Below are positions 22,285-33,023 of a stretch of DNA of 64,000 nt, piece by piece. The notes beneath the pieces were generated by a model. It did no database searches and was not told the DNA's origin. It worked only from the letters and a program-made list of their open reading frames with translations. Source of the stretch: Exobasidium rhododendri (taxonomy: Eukaryota; Basidiomycota; Exobasidiomycetes; Exobasidiales; Exobasidiaceae); the NCBI GenBank assembly GCA_026210745.1, contig CP110630.1:2542001-2606000 (forward strand), in the 5' to 3' direction. Each line of letters opens with the position of its first letter. Position 1 is the stretch's first letter. Position numbers and translations under genes: made by a program.

Positions 22285-23960
22285 ATGTCTCTCCGAGCAT
22301 CGACTACACCGCTTCTGCGCACTGCACTGCGCTCTGGATCTCGTGCAAGCTTCGTCGCTACAAGTGGAGTGAATGCTAGTCTGGTCAATAATGCTTCACT
22401 CGCCCCATCTTCGGCCCTGATGAAGACTGCTCACGTCAATCGAGCTTTCTCCTCAAGATCCCCTTTGCTTTCAGAGTTTGAAAGTCCCTTTGGAATCAAT
22501 TCTTTGTCAAAGTTGACAGAAGAAGAAGAAATGCTGCGGGAATCTGTTCGCAGATTTGCCCAGGAAGTCATTCTACCGAAAGTAGAAGCGATGGATGAAG
22601 CAGAATTGATGGATCCAGAGGTGATCAAGGGTCTCTTCGAACAGGGTCTTATGGGTATTGAGACCAGCGAAGAACTTGGTGGAGCGGGGTGCAGTTTTAC
22701 CGCTGCTATCATCGTAATCGAAGGTGAGCGACTTTATATTGAGCAAGGGGGTGCGTATAATGGTGGCTGATCTTTATAACCTTACCAGAACTTGCAAAGG
22801 TAGACGCTTCCGTTTCAGTTCTATGCGATGTGCACAATGTGAGTGCGCCAATGTCCTCTTTCGTCTGACTTGGAGCTAGCCCTGACCACTGCTTGCCTCC
22901 TTTAGACCTTGGTCGACACTGTCTTGCGAAAGTACGCATCCAAGCATTTGCAGGAGAAGTATTTGCCACGGTTATCAACAGACATGGTGAGTCGTGGAAG
23001 GGAAACGGCGGGAAACATAACACACGCTTACTGTGTAACCGTTTTTATTGTTTCTTCGAAATTTCTGCAGCTCGGCTGCTTCTGCTTGTCTGAGCCTGCC
23101 TCTGGTTCAGATGCGTTTGCGATGAAGACGTCATGCAAGAAGTCTGACGACGGAAAGCACTGGATTATAAACGGATCCAAAATGTGGATCACAAACAGCA
23201 ATGAGGCCGAATTCTTCATCGTCTTTGCTCAGGGAGACCCATCCAAGGGCTACAAGGGTATAAGTGCTTTTGCACTCACAAAGGATATGGGAATTGAGGT
23301 GGCAAAGAAGGAGAAGAAGCTGGGTATCAAAGCTTCTGGCACCTGCACTGTCAACTTTGATGAAGTGAAAGTACCAATCGAGAACTTGATCGGAGAAGAA
23401 GGAAAAGGGTACAAGATTGCTATCGAGATTCTCAACGAAGGACGAGTGGGCATTGGTGCTCAGATGGTCGGGATTGCTCAGGGCGCCTTTGACAAAGCAG
23501 TCCGATATGCCTATGAAAGAAAGCAGTTCGGAAAGCCAGTTGCTTCATTCCAAGGCATGCAATTCCAGATCGCAGAAGCCGCTGTTGAAATTGAAGCGGC
23601 CAGGAATCTTGTCTACAATGCAGCCAGACTCAAGGAAGAAGGAAGGCCCTTCACGAAGGAAGCTGCCATGTGAGTAGGAACTCGCTCATGACAGGCTGCA
23701 CGAGCATCGACTGAGACTCCCTCTCATCCTCTCCTTTTTCTCTTTTTTCTCTTCTCAGGGCTAAGCTATACTCATCCAAGGTTGCCCAATCAGTGTCTGG
23801 AAGTGCGATCGAGTGGGCAGGTGGGGTTGGATTCACCAGGGAGACTGGGATTGAAAAATATTGGAGAGACAGCAAGATCGGTGCCATCTACGAAGGTACT
23901 TCCAACATTCAACTAGTGACGATTGCAAAGCTACTCGAGGCTGAGATGGGTCTCAAATGA
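22285..23960 (+). CDS. Short/branched-chain acyl-CoA dehydrogenase, mitochondrial (ACADSB-like)
   Basis: Exons 22285-22723, 22789-22838, 22906-22986, 23071-23669 and 23759-23960 give 456 aa. The N-terminal 60 residues form an Arg/Ser/Ala presequence ending near AFSSRSP. FAD-dependent alpha,beta-dehydrogenation of 2-methyl-branched or short acyl-CoA in isoleucine or fatty-acid breakdown is the family role. Conserved blocks include FCLSEPASGSD (substrate/FAD), GSKMWITNS, LGIKASGTC and ERKQFGKPVASFQ. The catalytic Glu lies in IYEGTSNIQL, the position used by the ACADSB/ACADS group. Electron acceptor would be ETF. Confidence 0.96.
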
Positions 23961-24118
23961 GAGCAAAAGGACGATGTGCCAAAACTACTTTGTAACCAAC
24001 TGCAGGGTAGTCCATCCATGTTTTTGTATTACTTTCTAGAAAGTGTCAGCCGGTGGTGACACGATGACCTGACCCGTGTGTGTTGCTGTGTAGAAATTTG
24101 CTAAGGATTGAAGAATTT

Positions 24119-24580
24119 TCATTCAGGCTGCGGCCCGGCAGGAAAATGTGTCGATCGAACCATAGGTTTCGAGAAAGTCTGATGAAGGAAACCATGCCTC
24201 TGATAGAGGTTTACTCCCGGCGGATCTCCCTCCAATGCCAAGCGAGCCTTTGGAGCGTTTTCATCTACCTGCTTGAGAAGCAGCTTCAAGGTCTTGGCGC
24301 CTAGTCCCTTTCTTTGAAATTCCGGTAAGATGGCCATATCGGTGACGTACAGGAACATTCCGTCTCCGACGATTCTTCCCATTCCAATCACTCGCTTCTT
24401 GCCATCGCTTGCATCCCTCAACGTGACACAATACCATGATCTCTGTAGTGCATCTTGATTCTCTGGACGAGGCGGTGGGGTCAGTCCGGCTGCTTTTCGA
24501 AGGTCGTAGTGCTCTTCTCCGGTCGGCGTCTCTGCTAAGAATACAATGTCGTCTATCCTCTCTAATACTGCAGCGCCCAT
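24119..24580 (-). CDS. GNAT-family N-acetyltransferase
   Basis: This is a single-exon 153-aa protein. The GNAT core is visible: ITDMAILPEFQRKGLGA-like sequence (YVTDMAILPEFQRKGLGAKTL) with the acetyl-CoA pyrophosphate loop Q/RxxGxG as QRKGLG, preceded by the strand KRVIGMGRIVGDG, and followed by NLYQRHGF, the usual C-terminal block with Tyr. The N-terminal half carries LRKAAGLTPPP. The acceptor substrate is unknown. Its 3' end faces the acyl-CoA dehydrogenase stop about 160 bp away. Confidence 0.88.
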   Translation of the reverse strand: MGAAVLERIDDIVFLAETPTGEEHYDLRKAAGLTPPPRPENQDALQRSWYCVTLRDASDGKKRVIGMGRIVGDGMFLYVTDMAILPEFQRKGLGAKTLKLLLKQVDENAPKARLALEGDPPGVNLYQRHGFLHQTFSKPMVRSTHFPAGPQPE

Positions 24581-24880
24581 AGTGTGAGATGTTGGTATGT
24601 GTGAAGAAGGAGAGGAATGCTCAGCCAGCTGAAGAGAGAATTCTGTGTAAAGTGATTAGCCCGACTGCGCTAAGTATTATTTCCAGTTGAGCTGATGCAT
24701 GCGATGCCCCAAATAGAGCGATTCACACACATCCTATTTCGGGTCTGAATCAGTGCTGGCCGGCCACATGAGTCTCCTCAAATCGAGGGAAAAAGAGGAA
24801 GGAAGAGCAAGGGGGCAGAGATACTTTTATTACCATGTGCTATGAGCTGTATTTACAATAGTCTATCAAATTGCTATCGG
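24581..24880. other. Intergenic, GNAT promoter and 3' flank of the RGG gene
   Basis: This 300-bp stretch holds the GNAT 5' flank and the end of the next minus-strand gene. I see nothing else in it. Confidence 0.4.
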
Positions 24881-26002
24881 TCATCTTACGCCAGAAGCGA
24901 TCTTCTTTACTGTGTCCAACGCCCAAACCTTGGTCGTCGGTCCAAGATCATCGTTGAGAGTCAACGCGACGACCGCATGACCATCAACTGGACCAATGCT
25001 TTTTCTTATAGAGGTTGCCTTATTCAGTGCGTCTGTCTCCCATCGCACGTAGTCACCTCCGAACTTTTCCTGCATATATTGTACTCTAGCTTTCTTTGCT
25101 TCTTCGGCCACTGATCCGTCTTCAGTAGATCGAATGGGGACAGGTGCATCGTCCTCTCTCCTCCGAGGTCTCGCAATTGGACTGGGATCATGCGAAGGTC
25201 CCATTGAGGTGCCCTCTTTTCCAAAGACCTTGTGTAGCATGAGATTCTTTCTCGCCTCCTTTAATGGCCGATATTTCGCCGTTTGAACTCCCTTTCGAAG
25301 AGACTCCAAGGTCGATGTAGGGATCGTGTAGGGGACTCGGGCGACACCCTGAGCAGCAGAATTTATCGCTCGTCTCCAGTTGGTCGTGGTGGTAATGCTC
25401 TGAATGGCAGCACCTGAAGAAGCTGGGTCCCATTCTCTACCCTCACTTCTCACGGGAACTCTTGAACCGAATGATCCTCCTCCCCCTCTTCCTCCTCTCC
25501 CTCCTCTTTGACCTGAACGTTGATTCCCGTCTCGACCTCGACCACTGGCTCCTCCTCTGGCTCGTGATGAAGCCTCGTAACCTTCTCTAGACCCTCTTGC
25601 ATCCCTGCCTCTAAAATTGCTTCCTCTGCCCCTTCCTCCCCTCTCACCACGCCCACCTGCTCTAGCTCCTCTCTCTCCCTGGTTCCGCCTATCCTGAGCG
25701 CTATTTGATCCACTTCCACCACCTCCACGATTCTGTCCCTCCATTCTCTTTCGCAGAGCAGCCGCATTCACTTGAGGTGTAGATGAAGAAGTCGTTCGAG
25801 CAGGTGCTTCTTCCAGGCTCATCGCGCTACTCTTGATTCCCCGAGTCGCAACCACTATAGAAGTATGTAAATTCTTCATCATCGCGACTGGCCGACATGC
25901 TGCAATCATCTGTGACGGATTTTGTGAGCTGCAGACGGATACTTGGGATACTTCGGGTGGTTTCGTCTCTGCACCATGCGAAAGTGGCAGAGTCCTTTCC
26001 AT
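24881..26002 (-). CDS. RGG-rich protein with mitochondrial-like N terminus, function unknown
   Basis: The open frame encodes 373 aa from 26002. A start at 25909 (MIAACRPVAMMKNLHTS) gives a better mitochondrial presequence and 342 aa, so the start is unresolved. The middle section, about 100 residues, is an Arg-Gly-Gly tract (GGRGERGGRGRGSNFRG, RGGRGGRGGGG) typical of RNA-binding, arginine-methylated low-complexity regions. The C-terminal half is ordered and charged: VPYTIPTSTLESLRKGV, KYRPLKEARKNLMLHKVFG and RVQYMQEKFGGDYVRWETDALNKA. I do not recognise a family. A mitochondrial RNA or ribosome-related role is only a guess from composition. Two telomere-like repeats lie just upstream. Confidence 0.65.
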   Translation of the reverse strand: MERTLPLSHGAETKPPEVSQVSVCSSQNPSQMIAACRPVAMMKNLHTSIVVATRGIKSSAMSLEEAPARTTSSSTPQVNAAALRKRMEGQNRGGGGSGSNSAQDRRNQGERGARAGGRGERGGRGRGSNFRGRDARGSREGYEASSRARGGASGRGRDGNQRSGQRGGRGGRGGGGSFGSRVPVRSEGREWDPASSGAAIQSITTTTNWRRAINSAAQGVARVPYTIPTSTLESLRKGVQTAKYRPLKEARKNLMLHKVFGKEGTSMGPSHDPSPIARPRRREDDAPVPIRSTEDGSVAEEAKKARVQYMQEKFGGDYVRWETDALNKATSIRKSIGPVDGHAVVALTLNDDLGPTTKVWALDTVKKIASGVR

Positions 26003-26018
26003 CCCTTCTCACAAAAGC

Positions 26019-26055
26019 ATCACGTGAGTCAAATAAAAGCATAACCCTAACCCTA
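26019..26055. promoter_or_regulatory. CACGTG element and telobox-like repeat upstream of RGG gene
   Basis: ATCACGTGA at 26019-26027 is followed by TAACCCTAACCCTA at 26042-26055, two telomere-type units. Both sit immediately upstream of the first possible start codon of the RGG gene. Telobox motifs bind TRF/Tbf1-like factors in other fungi; the role here is inferred. Confidence 0.5.
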
Positions 26056-26795
26056 CATCGTTTGAAAAGAATCCAGCTCTCCTAAATCGGAGAGGATGTA
26101 TTGCTACTGGCTGCATCGCTTGATGACTCTTTGCACGTTGTGTGATCCATATACAGTCTTCTCTGTCAACACGATATGGCAGTTTTGGTTCCACAGTCAT
26201 ACCTTGACTGTGTTGGTGGCTTATCAATTCGCCTGAGTCTCAGACTGGCACAAATTTTCTTTCCATTTTTCGGTGAATATTTTTCATAAGTGATATCAAC
26301 TTGCGCGGTTGCGGAGGCCTCCCTGGGAAGATCAAAGGCAAAAGTGGGGCAGGGGGCCGCACTCTCTGAGGAGGGGATCCACTTCGGTGACGTTGATTAG
26401 TGGAAAGACGTACGGATACATGTGATAGAAGCCTTTCAAGATTCTGCCAAGGGCGCTAAACCCCGCTTTTGCCCCCCCCCCCCTTTGCGACTGCAAATAA
26501 AGCGAGCTAAATTTGAGACGTGCATCCGCGGTGTGAGGTCTACAAGGCGAAAAAGGAGAGAAAATCCTGCCAGAATAGGAGTCATTTGGCATTGAAGAGG
26601 CTTTGATGTAGAAGCGTTCTTCCTGACTCCGCGGTGCGATGAAGGGAAGGACGCTAGACGGGACAGCTTTGGGAAGATAGGACCAAGCAATTGTCGTGAA
26701 AGAAGGAGCATGCTTGACAGCTACTTATAGTGAAGGGCACATCTGCTACGTCCACCTTGTCCCTCCCTTTTATCACCATTGCATCTTCCTTCCAA
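26056..26795. other. Intergenic, promoter of the flavin oxidase gene
   Basis: Together with the preceding motifs this makes a gap of nearly 800 bp. It includes a run of 12 C at 26472-26483. Short open frames here lack any family signature. No RNA gene was recognised. Confidence 0.45.
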
Positions 26796-28286
26796 ATGCA
26801 CTTCTCGCTCTTAGTCCTGTCTCTGCTTCCTTTGGCAAGCGCGTTGAGCCCCTTGCCAGGCTCGAATGTCGATCCTGGGACAGCCGCCTGCGCAAATCTC
26901 ACCACCTTACTTGGCACATCGAAAGTCATCACTAATAAGCTTGATTTGACCTACATCTCCACCATAGCAGACTACTGGAGCAATCGCAATTCTGCCTTGT
27001 CACCTGCATGTATCGTCTTACCGACAGTCAGCAATGACGTTTCTGTCGCTGTAAAGTCCATCACGGCGGCCAAGTCACGATTTGGAATTAAAGCGGCCGG
27101 TCATAATCCAAATCTAGGCTTCTCCGCTGTCGACAAGGGTGTCTTGATCAGTCTCGCCAACCTGAACGCCAAATATTATGACAGCACGACCACGCTTGCC
27201 ACCTATGGACCCGGTACGACCTTTGGAGAAGTGTATGATTACTTTGCTCCCTACAATGTCACTGTGGTCGGAGCTCGTTTGGCAGAAGTAGGAACAGGCT
27301 TGGCCTTGGGAGGCGGTCTGAGCTACCTTTCTTCTCAGTACGGCTTGGCAGCAGACAGTTTCCGTGAATTGGAAATAGTGTTGCCCTCTGGTGAATTGAC
27401 CACAGCGTCTGCCACACAGAATGCAGATCTATTCCTTGGCCTGAAAGGTGGTGGAGGGAATGCGTACGGCGTCGTCACAAAATACACGGTACAATCGAGA
27501 CCCATTGGGACATTCTACGGTGGCAACTTAATCTACTTTGCCAATCAGACCATCGCCGTACTAGAAGCCATTCGAGACTTCACGCGGTATAACACAGACC
27601 CTAAAGCGGCCATCATTGGGACGTATGAGAAGCTGATTACTCCGGGACTAGGTCTCAATCTAGATGAAGCCTGTCTTATGTTTATCGTGTACGATGGCCC
27701 TGATCCAGGCACGCTGTTCAACAACTTCACAAAGCTACCTTACCTGATCAACACACTCAAGGGCGGTCAAACGTACAACGACATTGTGAACTTACCACTA
27801 CCAGGTGCAACAAAGCTGGGAGCAGGTAACAACTTCTTCCGAAATTCTGTCCAGCACATCGACGATGATAGCTACAAAACGTCAATAGCAAATTGGCAGA
27901 CATGGGCTGATGCAAACAAGGGGGACTATACGCTCACCTCGATCGACTTTCAGCCAGTCCCACGAAGCCTGACGGATGCCAGCAAGCAGCAGGGTGGTGA
28001 CGCTTTGAACTTGCCCGATGGACCGTGGTACTGGCTAAATTATCTGATTCAGTCACCACCCTTGCAAGGAAATGCATCGTACACTGCTGCTCAAGCGCGG
28101 TTTAAGCAGATGGCTGAGAGTGTTCCTAGCGCTACAGACTTGCCACTTTTCCCCAACGATAGTGGATACGATCAGAATCCTCTCAAGACTTTCACAACTT
28201 ACACGCAACTACAAGCTACAAAGAAAAAGTACGACCCAACAAACTATTTCTCAACTTATCAAAATGGATGGAACTTTGCTGCATGA
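26796..28286 (+). CDS. Secreted FAD-linked oxidase, berberine-bridge-enzyme-like
   Basis: This single-exon gene encodes 496 aa. A signal peptide is clear (MHFSLLVLSLLPLASA, cleavage near LALS/SPLPG), so I chose the Met at 26796 over the open frame beginning at 26730. The FAD-binding PCMH domain shows CIVLPTVSNDVSVAVK, AAGHNPNLGFS with a His at the usual covalent 8-alpha site, YGPGTTFGEVYD and VGTGLALGGGLSYLSSQYGLAAD. The Cys that gives a second covalent FAD bond in plant BBE is not seen (VVGARLAEVG), so a monocovalent enzyme is likely. C-terminal YDPTNYFSTYQNGW matches the BBE tail. N-glycosylation sites are present (FANQT, NFT, GNAS). Substrate unknown; it acts outside the cell. Confidence 0.92.
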   Translation: MHFSLLVLSLLPLASALSPLPGSNVDPGTAACANLTTLLGTSKVITNKLDLTYISTIADYWSNRNSALSPACIVLPTVSNDVSVAVKSITAAKSRFGIKAAGHNPNLGFSAVDKGVLISLANLNAKYYDSTTTLATYGPGTTFGEVYDYFAPYNVTVVGARLAEVGTGLALGGGLSYLSSQYGLAADSFRELEIVLPSGELTTASATQNADLFLGLKGGGGNAYGVVTKYTVQSRPIGTFYGGNLIYFANQTIAVLEAIRDFTRYNTDPKAAIIGTYEKLITPGLGLNLDEACLMFIVYDGPDPGTLFNNFTKLPYLINTLKGGQTYNDIVNLPLPGATKLGAGNNFFRNSVQHIDDDSYKTSIANWQTWADANKGDYTLTSIDFQPVPRSLTDASKQQGGDALNLPDGPWYWLNYLIQSPPLQGNASYTAAQARFKQMAESVPSATDLPLFPNDSGYDQNPLKTFTTYTQLQATKKKYDPTNYFSTYQNGWNFAA

Positions 28287-28710
28287 TCCAGTCGCAGTAC
28301 GACTCCTGCAAAGAGGTACCTACTCTACACTCTCCCCAACCCTCATTCTGCCCCTTTTCCAATTGTATCACTGATAAGAATGCGGTTCTCCGCGAGGTAT
28401 GCAATTAAGGCGACATTTTTGCACGTCCATGCCGAGTGATCAGATTCTTTTAGTAAGCAAAACAGATTTTGACCTCGGATCATATCGTCATCTTCGTCAA
28501 TCTATTGGTAACTACACACTTGTTGCTCTCCACAATCAGTCATTCGGCTAAGGGAGGGGCCATGGTGAAGAGCGATGGCAGATCCGACTAGTAGTTGCAA
28601 TTTGGACCTTGGTTGACGCGCGTTCTCGCAAAATGCATATAAAATGATCTCTCCTCCCCCTCCACCACCAGCAGAGAGGAAACATAGATTGTGCCTATCG
28701 ATTGACGACG
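28287..28710. other. Intergenic, promoter of PBI2
   Basis: This 424-bp stretch follows the oxidase stop codon. A TATA-like TGCATATAAAATG lies at about 28634-28646, some 70 bp before the PBI2 start. Nothing else was recognised. Confidence 0.5.
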
Positions 28711-29147
28711 ATGACCAACCAGAAGGATTACATAGTGTGCGTGAGCAAGTGACAGCAACGTAACGAGAGGTCCATCATACTCATCGGAACTTCTCCCTTT
28801 TCCCAACCCGCTCCTCTTCTCACTGCAACAACCTGTAGTATCTTCAAGGATGACGCTAAGCAGTCAGCCATCAACGAACAGATCGCAGAAGTCGAGAAGG
28901 CCGGCGGAAGTATCACTCAACGATACGATTCCGACATTATGAAAGGCTTTGCTGCAAAGATGCCAGTCGAGAAAGCACAGAGCTACGAGGTGATGACCAA
29001 GGGTGGAGCCCATCAGGATATGTGAGGAACGGGCTTCCCCTTGCCGGCATCGAGAGCTCACAACGCTTACTATGTCTCTCTCCCGCTTACCCCTAAATCA
29101 GCGATTACATTGAGCCTGATCAAAAGGTCTCGACTCAGCCAGTATAG
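28711..29147 (+). CDS. PBI2: Proteinase B inhibitor Pbi2-like (I9 inhibitor)
   Basis: Exons 28711-28736, 28839-29021 and 29102-29147 give 84 aa, close to yeast Pbi2 (75). The sequence follows the inhibitor I9 / subtilisin propeptide fold: DYIVIFKDDAK at the first strand, VEKAGGSITQRYDSDIMKGFAAKMP in the middle and DYIEPDQKV at the end, which matches the VIENVEEDKEV segment of yeast. In yeast the protein is cytosolic, inhibits vacuolar proteinase B and helps vacuole fusion. It has no signal peptide or protease domain attached, consistent with a stand-alone inhibitor. Confidence 0.9.
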
Positions 29148-29340
29148 ATAGAGTCAGACTAGACCTGATCGGGGAATGAAGTAGGGAACAGAGTAGAAGG
29201 AAAAGAAAACCCCACCAGAACGGAGGAGGATCAGAGTGAATGATTGTAATCACAAATAGAATAAGTCTACTCTCGGGATGAAGCCCTTGTACACATTCTC
29301 TGCTTCTACACCTCCACAAAATAATGTCTGCTCCGAACGA

Positions 29341-31138
29341 TCAATGACCTTCTCTTCTTCTTGGAGCTGATTTGAGAACATCATCAACTCGAAGGATCAA
29401 TTCGCTGGCTTCACTTGCCGATAGTACCACTTGACGCTTCAATTTGTAACTCTCTGTAACGCCCGTCTCTCGCATCGAAATGATCTTGCCGTTGTTTAGA
29501 TCTAGCCCAGCATCCTTGTCACCTTGCTGATGTGCGGCTCGAAGTCTTGCAACGAGATCCGATGAATCCAATCCAGCATTATTTGCCAAGATTGTAGGTA
29601 ATTGTCGTAGAGCTCTAGCAAATGACTCAGTTGCAATCGCCTTCTTGCCTGGCGTCTTTCTCGCCTCTTCATCCACCACTTTGCTCATGCTCATTTCTGC
29701 GCATCCACCTCCCAAAACCACCCTAGTGTCCTTGACAGTCTGACTTAGAACACTAAGAGCATCGTGCAAAGATCGTTCGGCCTCATCTACCATCTGCGAA
29801 GTGGCGCCTCGAAGCACGACGGTGCAGGCCTCTCCTGCTGCAACGCCCGAGAATTTGATGAGCTGGAGACATTCACGAGTAGTAGAGGAAATTGCGTCAG
29901 CTTCAATCGACAAGATCGACATTCTTGCTTCACTCACTCGGTCTTCGCCAATGATGATTTCCTCAATCAAGTCGCAATGGCCAATCTTGACAAGATCAGG
30001 TCTATCAAACGTGCTGGCAATCTCTCCTCCCGTCACCAAGGCCAGCCTTTCCACACCTTCAAAATCGGCATGTTCGATGGTGAGAATGCCGGCGTCCGCC
30101 ATCAGTGACTCGGGATAATTGTAGATGAGCTGTCGATTGATGAAGCAGTTGATGCCATGGCTTTTGATCTTTTCCACCTTTCCCTTCATCTTCTCTCGCT
30201 CTGCCCTCTCCATTTCTGCCAATTGACTCGTTCCCTCAACTCTGACTCTAGCTCCGAACACTTTAATCTTATCCGTGTCCATGGACGTATTGGCAATCAA
30301 AATCTTTGCATTTTCCAGTCTCTTTGGACAATTTGACCCGATTCTCTTGTCGAGAATAAAGCCTTCATCTAGATACGAGTCGGTCAGCTTTCCTCCCACT
30401 TTCTTGATGATCTGAATATTTTCCAGGTTCGTAGATCCCTTTAATCGTAGTACAGCATCGACGGCGAGATTGGCGAAGTAGTCTTTGTCGGCAGAGAGCA
30501 CCTTTGACGAGAGCGTGGTTCTCGCAATATTGAATAGATCTAATTTGAATTGTTCCTTGTTTGCACTGTTGGTAGACGGCAAAGAAAAGGACCCCTCTTA
30601 GTAGGCTCCAGACGAGAGGAGGCACCCCCTCCGATGTACTCACCTGTTGTCTGTCGCACTTTCGTCCAACGCTCTCAGTGCAGCCGTGCTAGCAATTCTG
30701 TAGCCTTCTACGATTGTTTGAGGATGAATTCGCATCTCGATCAATTTCTCTGCTTCTCGAAGTAGCTCTGCTGCCAAGACGCAGACACTAGTGGTGCCGT
30801 CCCCGACCTCGTCGTCTTGTACCTTGGATATATTGACGAGGATCTTGGCTGCTGGGTTGTCAAGGTGGATACTTCTGAGAATAGTTGCTCCATCGTTCGT
30901 GACAGTTATTTCGTTGGTGCCGACGGACTGTAAGATCTTATTCATGCCCTTTGGTCCTAGTGTCGTCTTCACTAAGTCGCCCAGGGCCAAGGCACCAACA
31001 AAAGAGGACAGCCGCGCATTTTCTGCTCGCTCTTGAGTCGCCTGCGATAAAGGGAGGAAGGGTGTGCAAGATGAGTACTCATCCTCAGGCGACGTCTTTG
31101 TGAATACGCACCTCTTGCGCAAATATAGGGGCCGACAT
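29341..31138 (-). CDS. CCT2: T-complex chaperonin subunit beta (CCT2)
   Basis: Exons 31112-31138, 30644-31041, 29938-30565 and 29341-29862 give 524 aa. CCT/TRiC folds actin, tubulin and WD proteins in the cytosol. Group II chaperonin motifs are present: [17 protein letters not shown], the ATP-binding VTNDGATIL and [11 protein letters not shown], and [31 protein letters not shown] and [23 protein letters not shown] are specific to the beta subunit. The last intron (29863-29937) is 75 bp, in frame and free of stops; removing it restores [20 protein letters not shown]. If retained it would add 25 residues. The start codon is 225 bp from divergent COX10. Confidence 0.96.
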
Positions 31139-31362
31139 GGTGCAATTTAATCGTTAGCAGGAAGGCATTCGAGCTCTAAAAAAAGAATTTAGACGTATTC
31201 CTTCGCCCGCCTTCTCGAGCCCCGCGACTGTCACGTGCCGTCTTGATTCTGAGGGCCAATCTCGGAAGAATTACCACCTCGATGCTCTCTGAGCTAAACA
31301 AGTACCCAAGAAGCTATCATCACTTCCCTCCAGCAAATGGCTTTTCTTGCGCCTACCTCTTC
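31139..31362. promoter_or_regulatory. Shared CCT2/COX10 promoter with CACGTG element
   Basis: The region between divergent start codons holds GTCACGTG at 31230-31237, the core of a Cbf1/bHLH type site. Its position suggests it could serve either gene. Confidence 0.55.
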
Positions 31363-32730
31363 ATGAGTCAGCTTGTCTCTGCAAGGCTGCTGATCGGCGC
31401 TGGAAGGCTGAGGGGCGCCGTCTTTCGACAAACTCTGTCTCGACGCCAAATATCAACGGCACGCTCGTGGGAGCAAGGCTTCTTTGCACCATCTTATGAT
31501 GTTCGGACCACACCTTCTCCCTTTCCTATTCGATCAAATCTCAAGAGATCCTTCTGGGCATCCAAAAAGGCTACTCAAAGCACTGTTAGCGCTTCAGCTT
31601 ATGCCCCACAATCCGATGATCCTTCTATCACGTCACGGCGGACCAGTGTTCTGTCCGATCTTTCCCGTGGATCACCATCAATTGGCAGTCCCACATCTTC
31701 ATCTGCAGCTCTTGAGGCTGGATATCGCCCAGTCCTTAGTCTCAACAGATCGACACTTCCCAAAGTTTACCGTCAATTGGCAAAAGCACAATTAACTTTT
31801 CTTGTCACCTTAACTGCGATGGCAGGCTATGCAATCTGTCCCACAGCCCTAGCCACTTCCACTTCAGTCATCACGCTCTTGGCCCTCACAACAGGAACAG
31901 CCCTTTGTTCTGCTAGTGCCAATGCCATCAATCAGTTGGTGGAGTCCCCATATGACGCGCAAATGCCCCGTACAAGGAATCGACCTTTACCGACACGATC
32001 CGTCACCCCTCTACATGCTGCTACCTTTGCTGCTGTCTGTGGCACCGCCGGTGTTGGAGCTCTTGCTGCAATCAATCCTTTGACTTCTGTCATTGGCTTG
32101 GCCAACATTGTCCTATATGCAGGCATGTATACCCCCTTGAAGCGGATTAGTATCAGTAATACCTGGCTCGGCAGTTTGGTAGGAGCCTTACCTCCCTTGA
32201 TGGGTTGGGCCGCTTGCACAGGAACACTAAACTTATGGACAGACATGCCGGCTTGGACTCTAGCAGCTCTTCTTTTCGCATGGCAATTCCCTCATTTCAA
32301 TTCACTCTCCCATAGTCTTAGTAAGGAGTATGCAAGAGGAGGCTACAAGATGATGTCGGTCACCAACCCTGACCTGAACAAGCGAACGTCGTTACGGTAT
32401 GCGATTGCCCTCTTGCCCATTTGCAGTGTTTGGCTACCTTGGACTGGCGTTGTGCACTGGTCGTATGCACTCCTTTCTGCGCCAGTCAACGCCGGAATGA
32501 TCTACGCTGCTTATGGTTTCTGGAAGAAAGGTGGAGAGAAGCAAGCAAGATTTTGCTTCTGGGTCAGTCTCATCCACCTTCCAGCCATCTTACTTCTCGC
32601 AATGGTGTGCAAGACGGATGTTGTCGAAGGGCTTGTGCGATTACTGCGGGGCAGCGATTCAGAGGAAGAGAAAGGGCAAGGAAATGAAAGGGTGGGAGAT
32701 GTAGCTGAGAATAAGATCGCAACACCATGA
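31363..32730 (+). CDS. COX10: Protohaem IX farnesyltransferase Cox10
   Basis: This is a single-exon gene of 455 aa from 31363; an in-frame Met at 31282 would add 27 residues. The enzyme makes haem O from haem B and farnesyl diphosphate for cytochrome c oxidase, in the mitochondrial inner membrane. The N terminus is a basic presequence (SARLLIGAGRLRGAVFRQTL). The UbiA-type prenyl-diphosphate motif is NQLVESPYDAQMPRTRNRPLPT with its N..xxDxxM.RT pattern, and the second site is YTPLKR. Multiple hydrophobic segments follow (FLVTLTAMAGYAIC, VITLLALTTGTALC, WTLAALLFAWQFPHF). The 160-residue leader before the first membrane segment is long and Ser-rich. Confidence 0.95.
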   Translation: MSQLVSARLLIGAGRLRGAVFRQTLSRRQISTARSWEQGFFAPSYDVRTTPSPFPIRSNLKRSFWASKKATQSTVSASAYAPQSDDPSITSRRTSVLSDLSRGSPSIGSPTSSSAALEAGYRPVLSLNRSTLPKVYRQLAKAQLTFLVTLTAMAGYAICPTALATSTSVITLLALTTGTALCSASANAINQLVESPYDAQMPRTRNRPLPTRSVTPLHAATFAAVCGTAGVGALAAINPLTSVIGLANIVLYAGMYTPLKRISISNTWLGSLVGALPPLMGWAACTGTLNLWTDMPAWTLAALLFAWQFPHFNSLSHSLSKEYARGGYKMMSVTNPDLNKRTSLRYAIALLPICSVWLPWTGVVHWSYALLSAPVNAGMIYAAYGFWKKGGEKQARFCFWVSLIHLPAILLLAMVCKTDVVEGLVRLLRGSDSEEEKGQGNERVGDVAENKIATP

Positions 32731-33023
32731 ACATAGATGTACTATTTCCTGGTCTCGAGTCGAAGAACCACAACTCAATGTACCATTATGCCAGTATATC
32801 TCCGATATATCATTACAATTCTAGCAACATCCCAAGTGTGAATTCCATCATGGTCTTCCTACCATCTCGTGTCTAATCTTGCTCAACCCAGGCTTGATCC
32901 AGTGCTGTTCATACGGCCCTCACCTATTGACCTTCCCTTCCCCCCTTTCCATCAGTGCGTGTTTTCTCTTTGGACCGATTCGTCGAGAGCCATAGGGAAA
33001 CTGAATGCATGCGCTGACCTCAT

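Noticed and set aside
26472-26483. Run of 12 C as telomeric or structural element
   Set aside because: A plain homopolymer with no repeats of it nearby.
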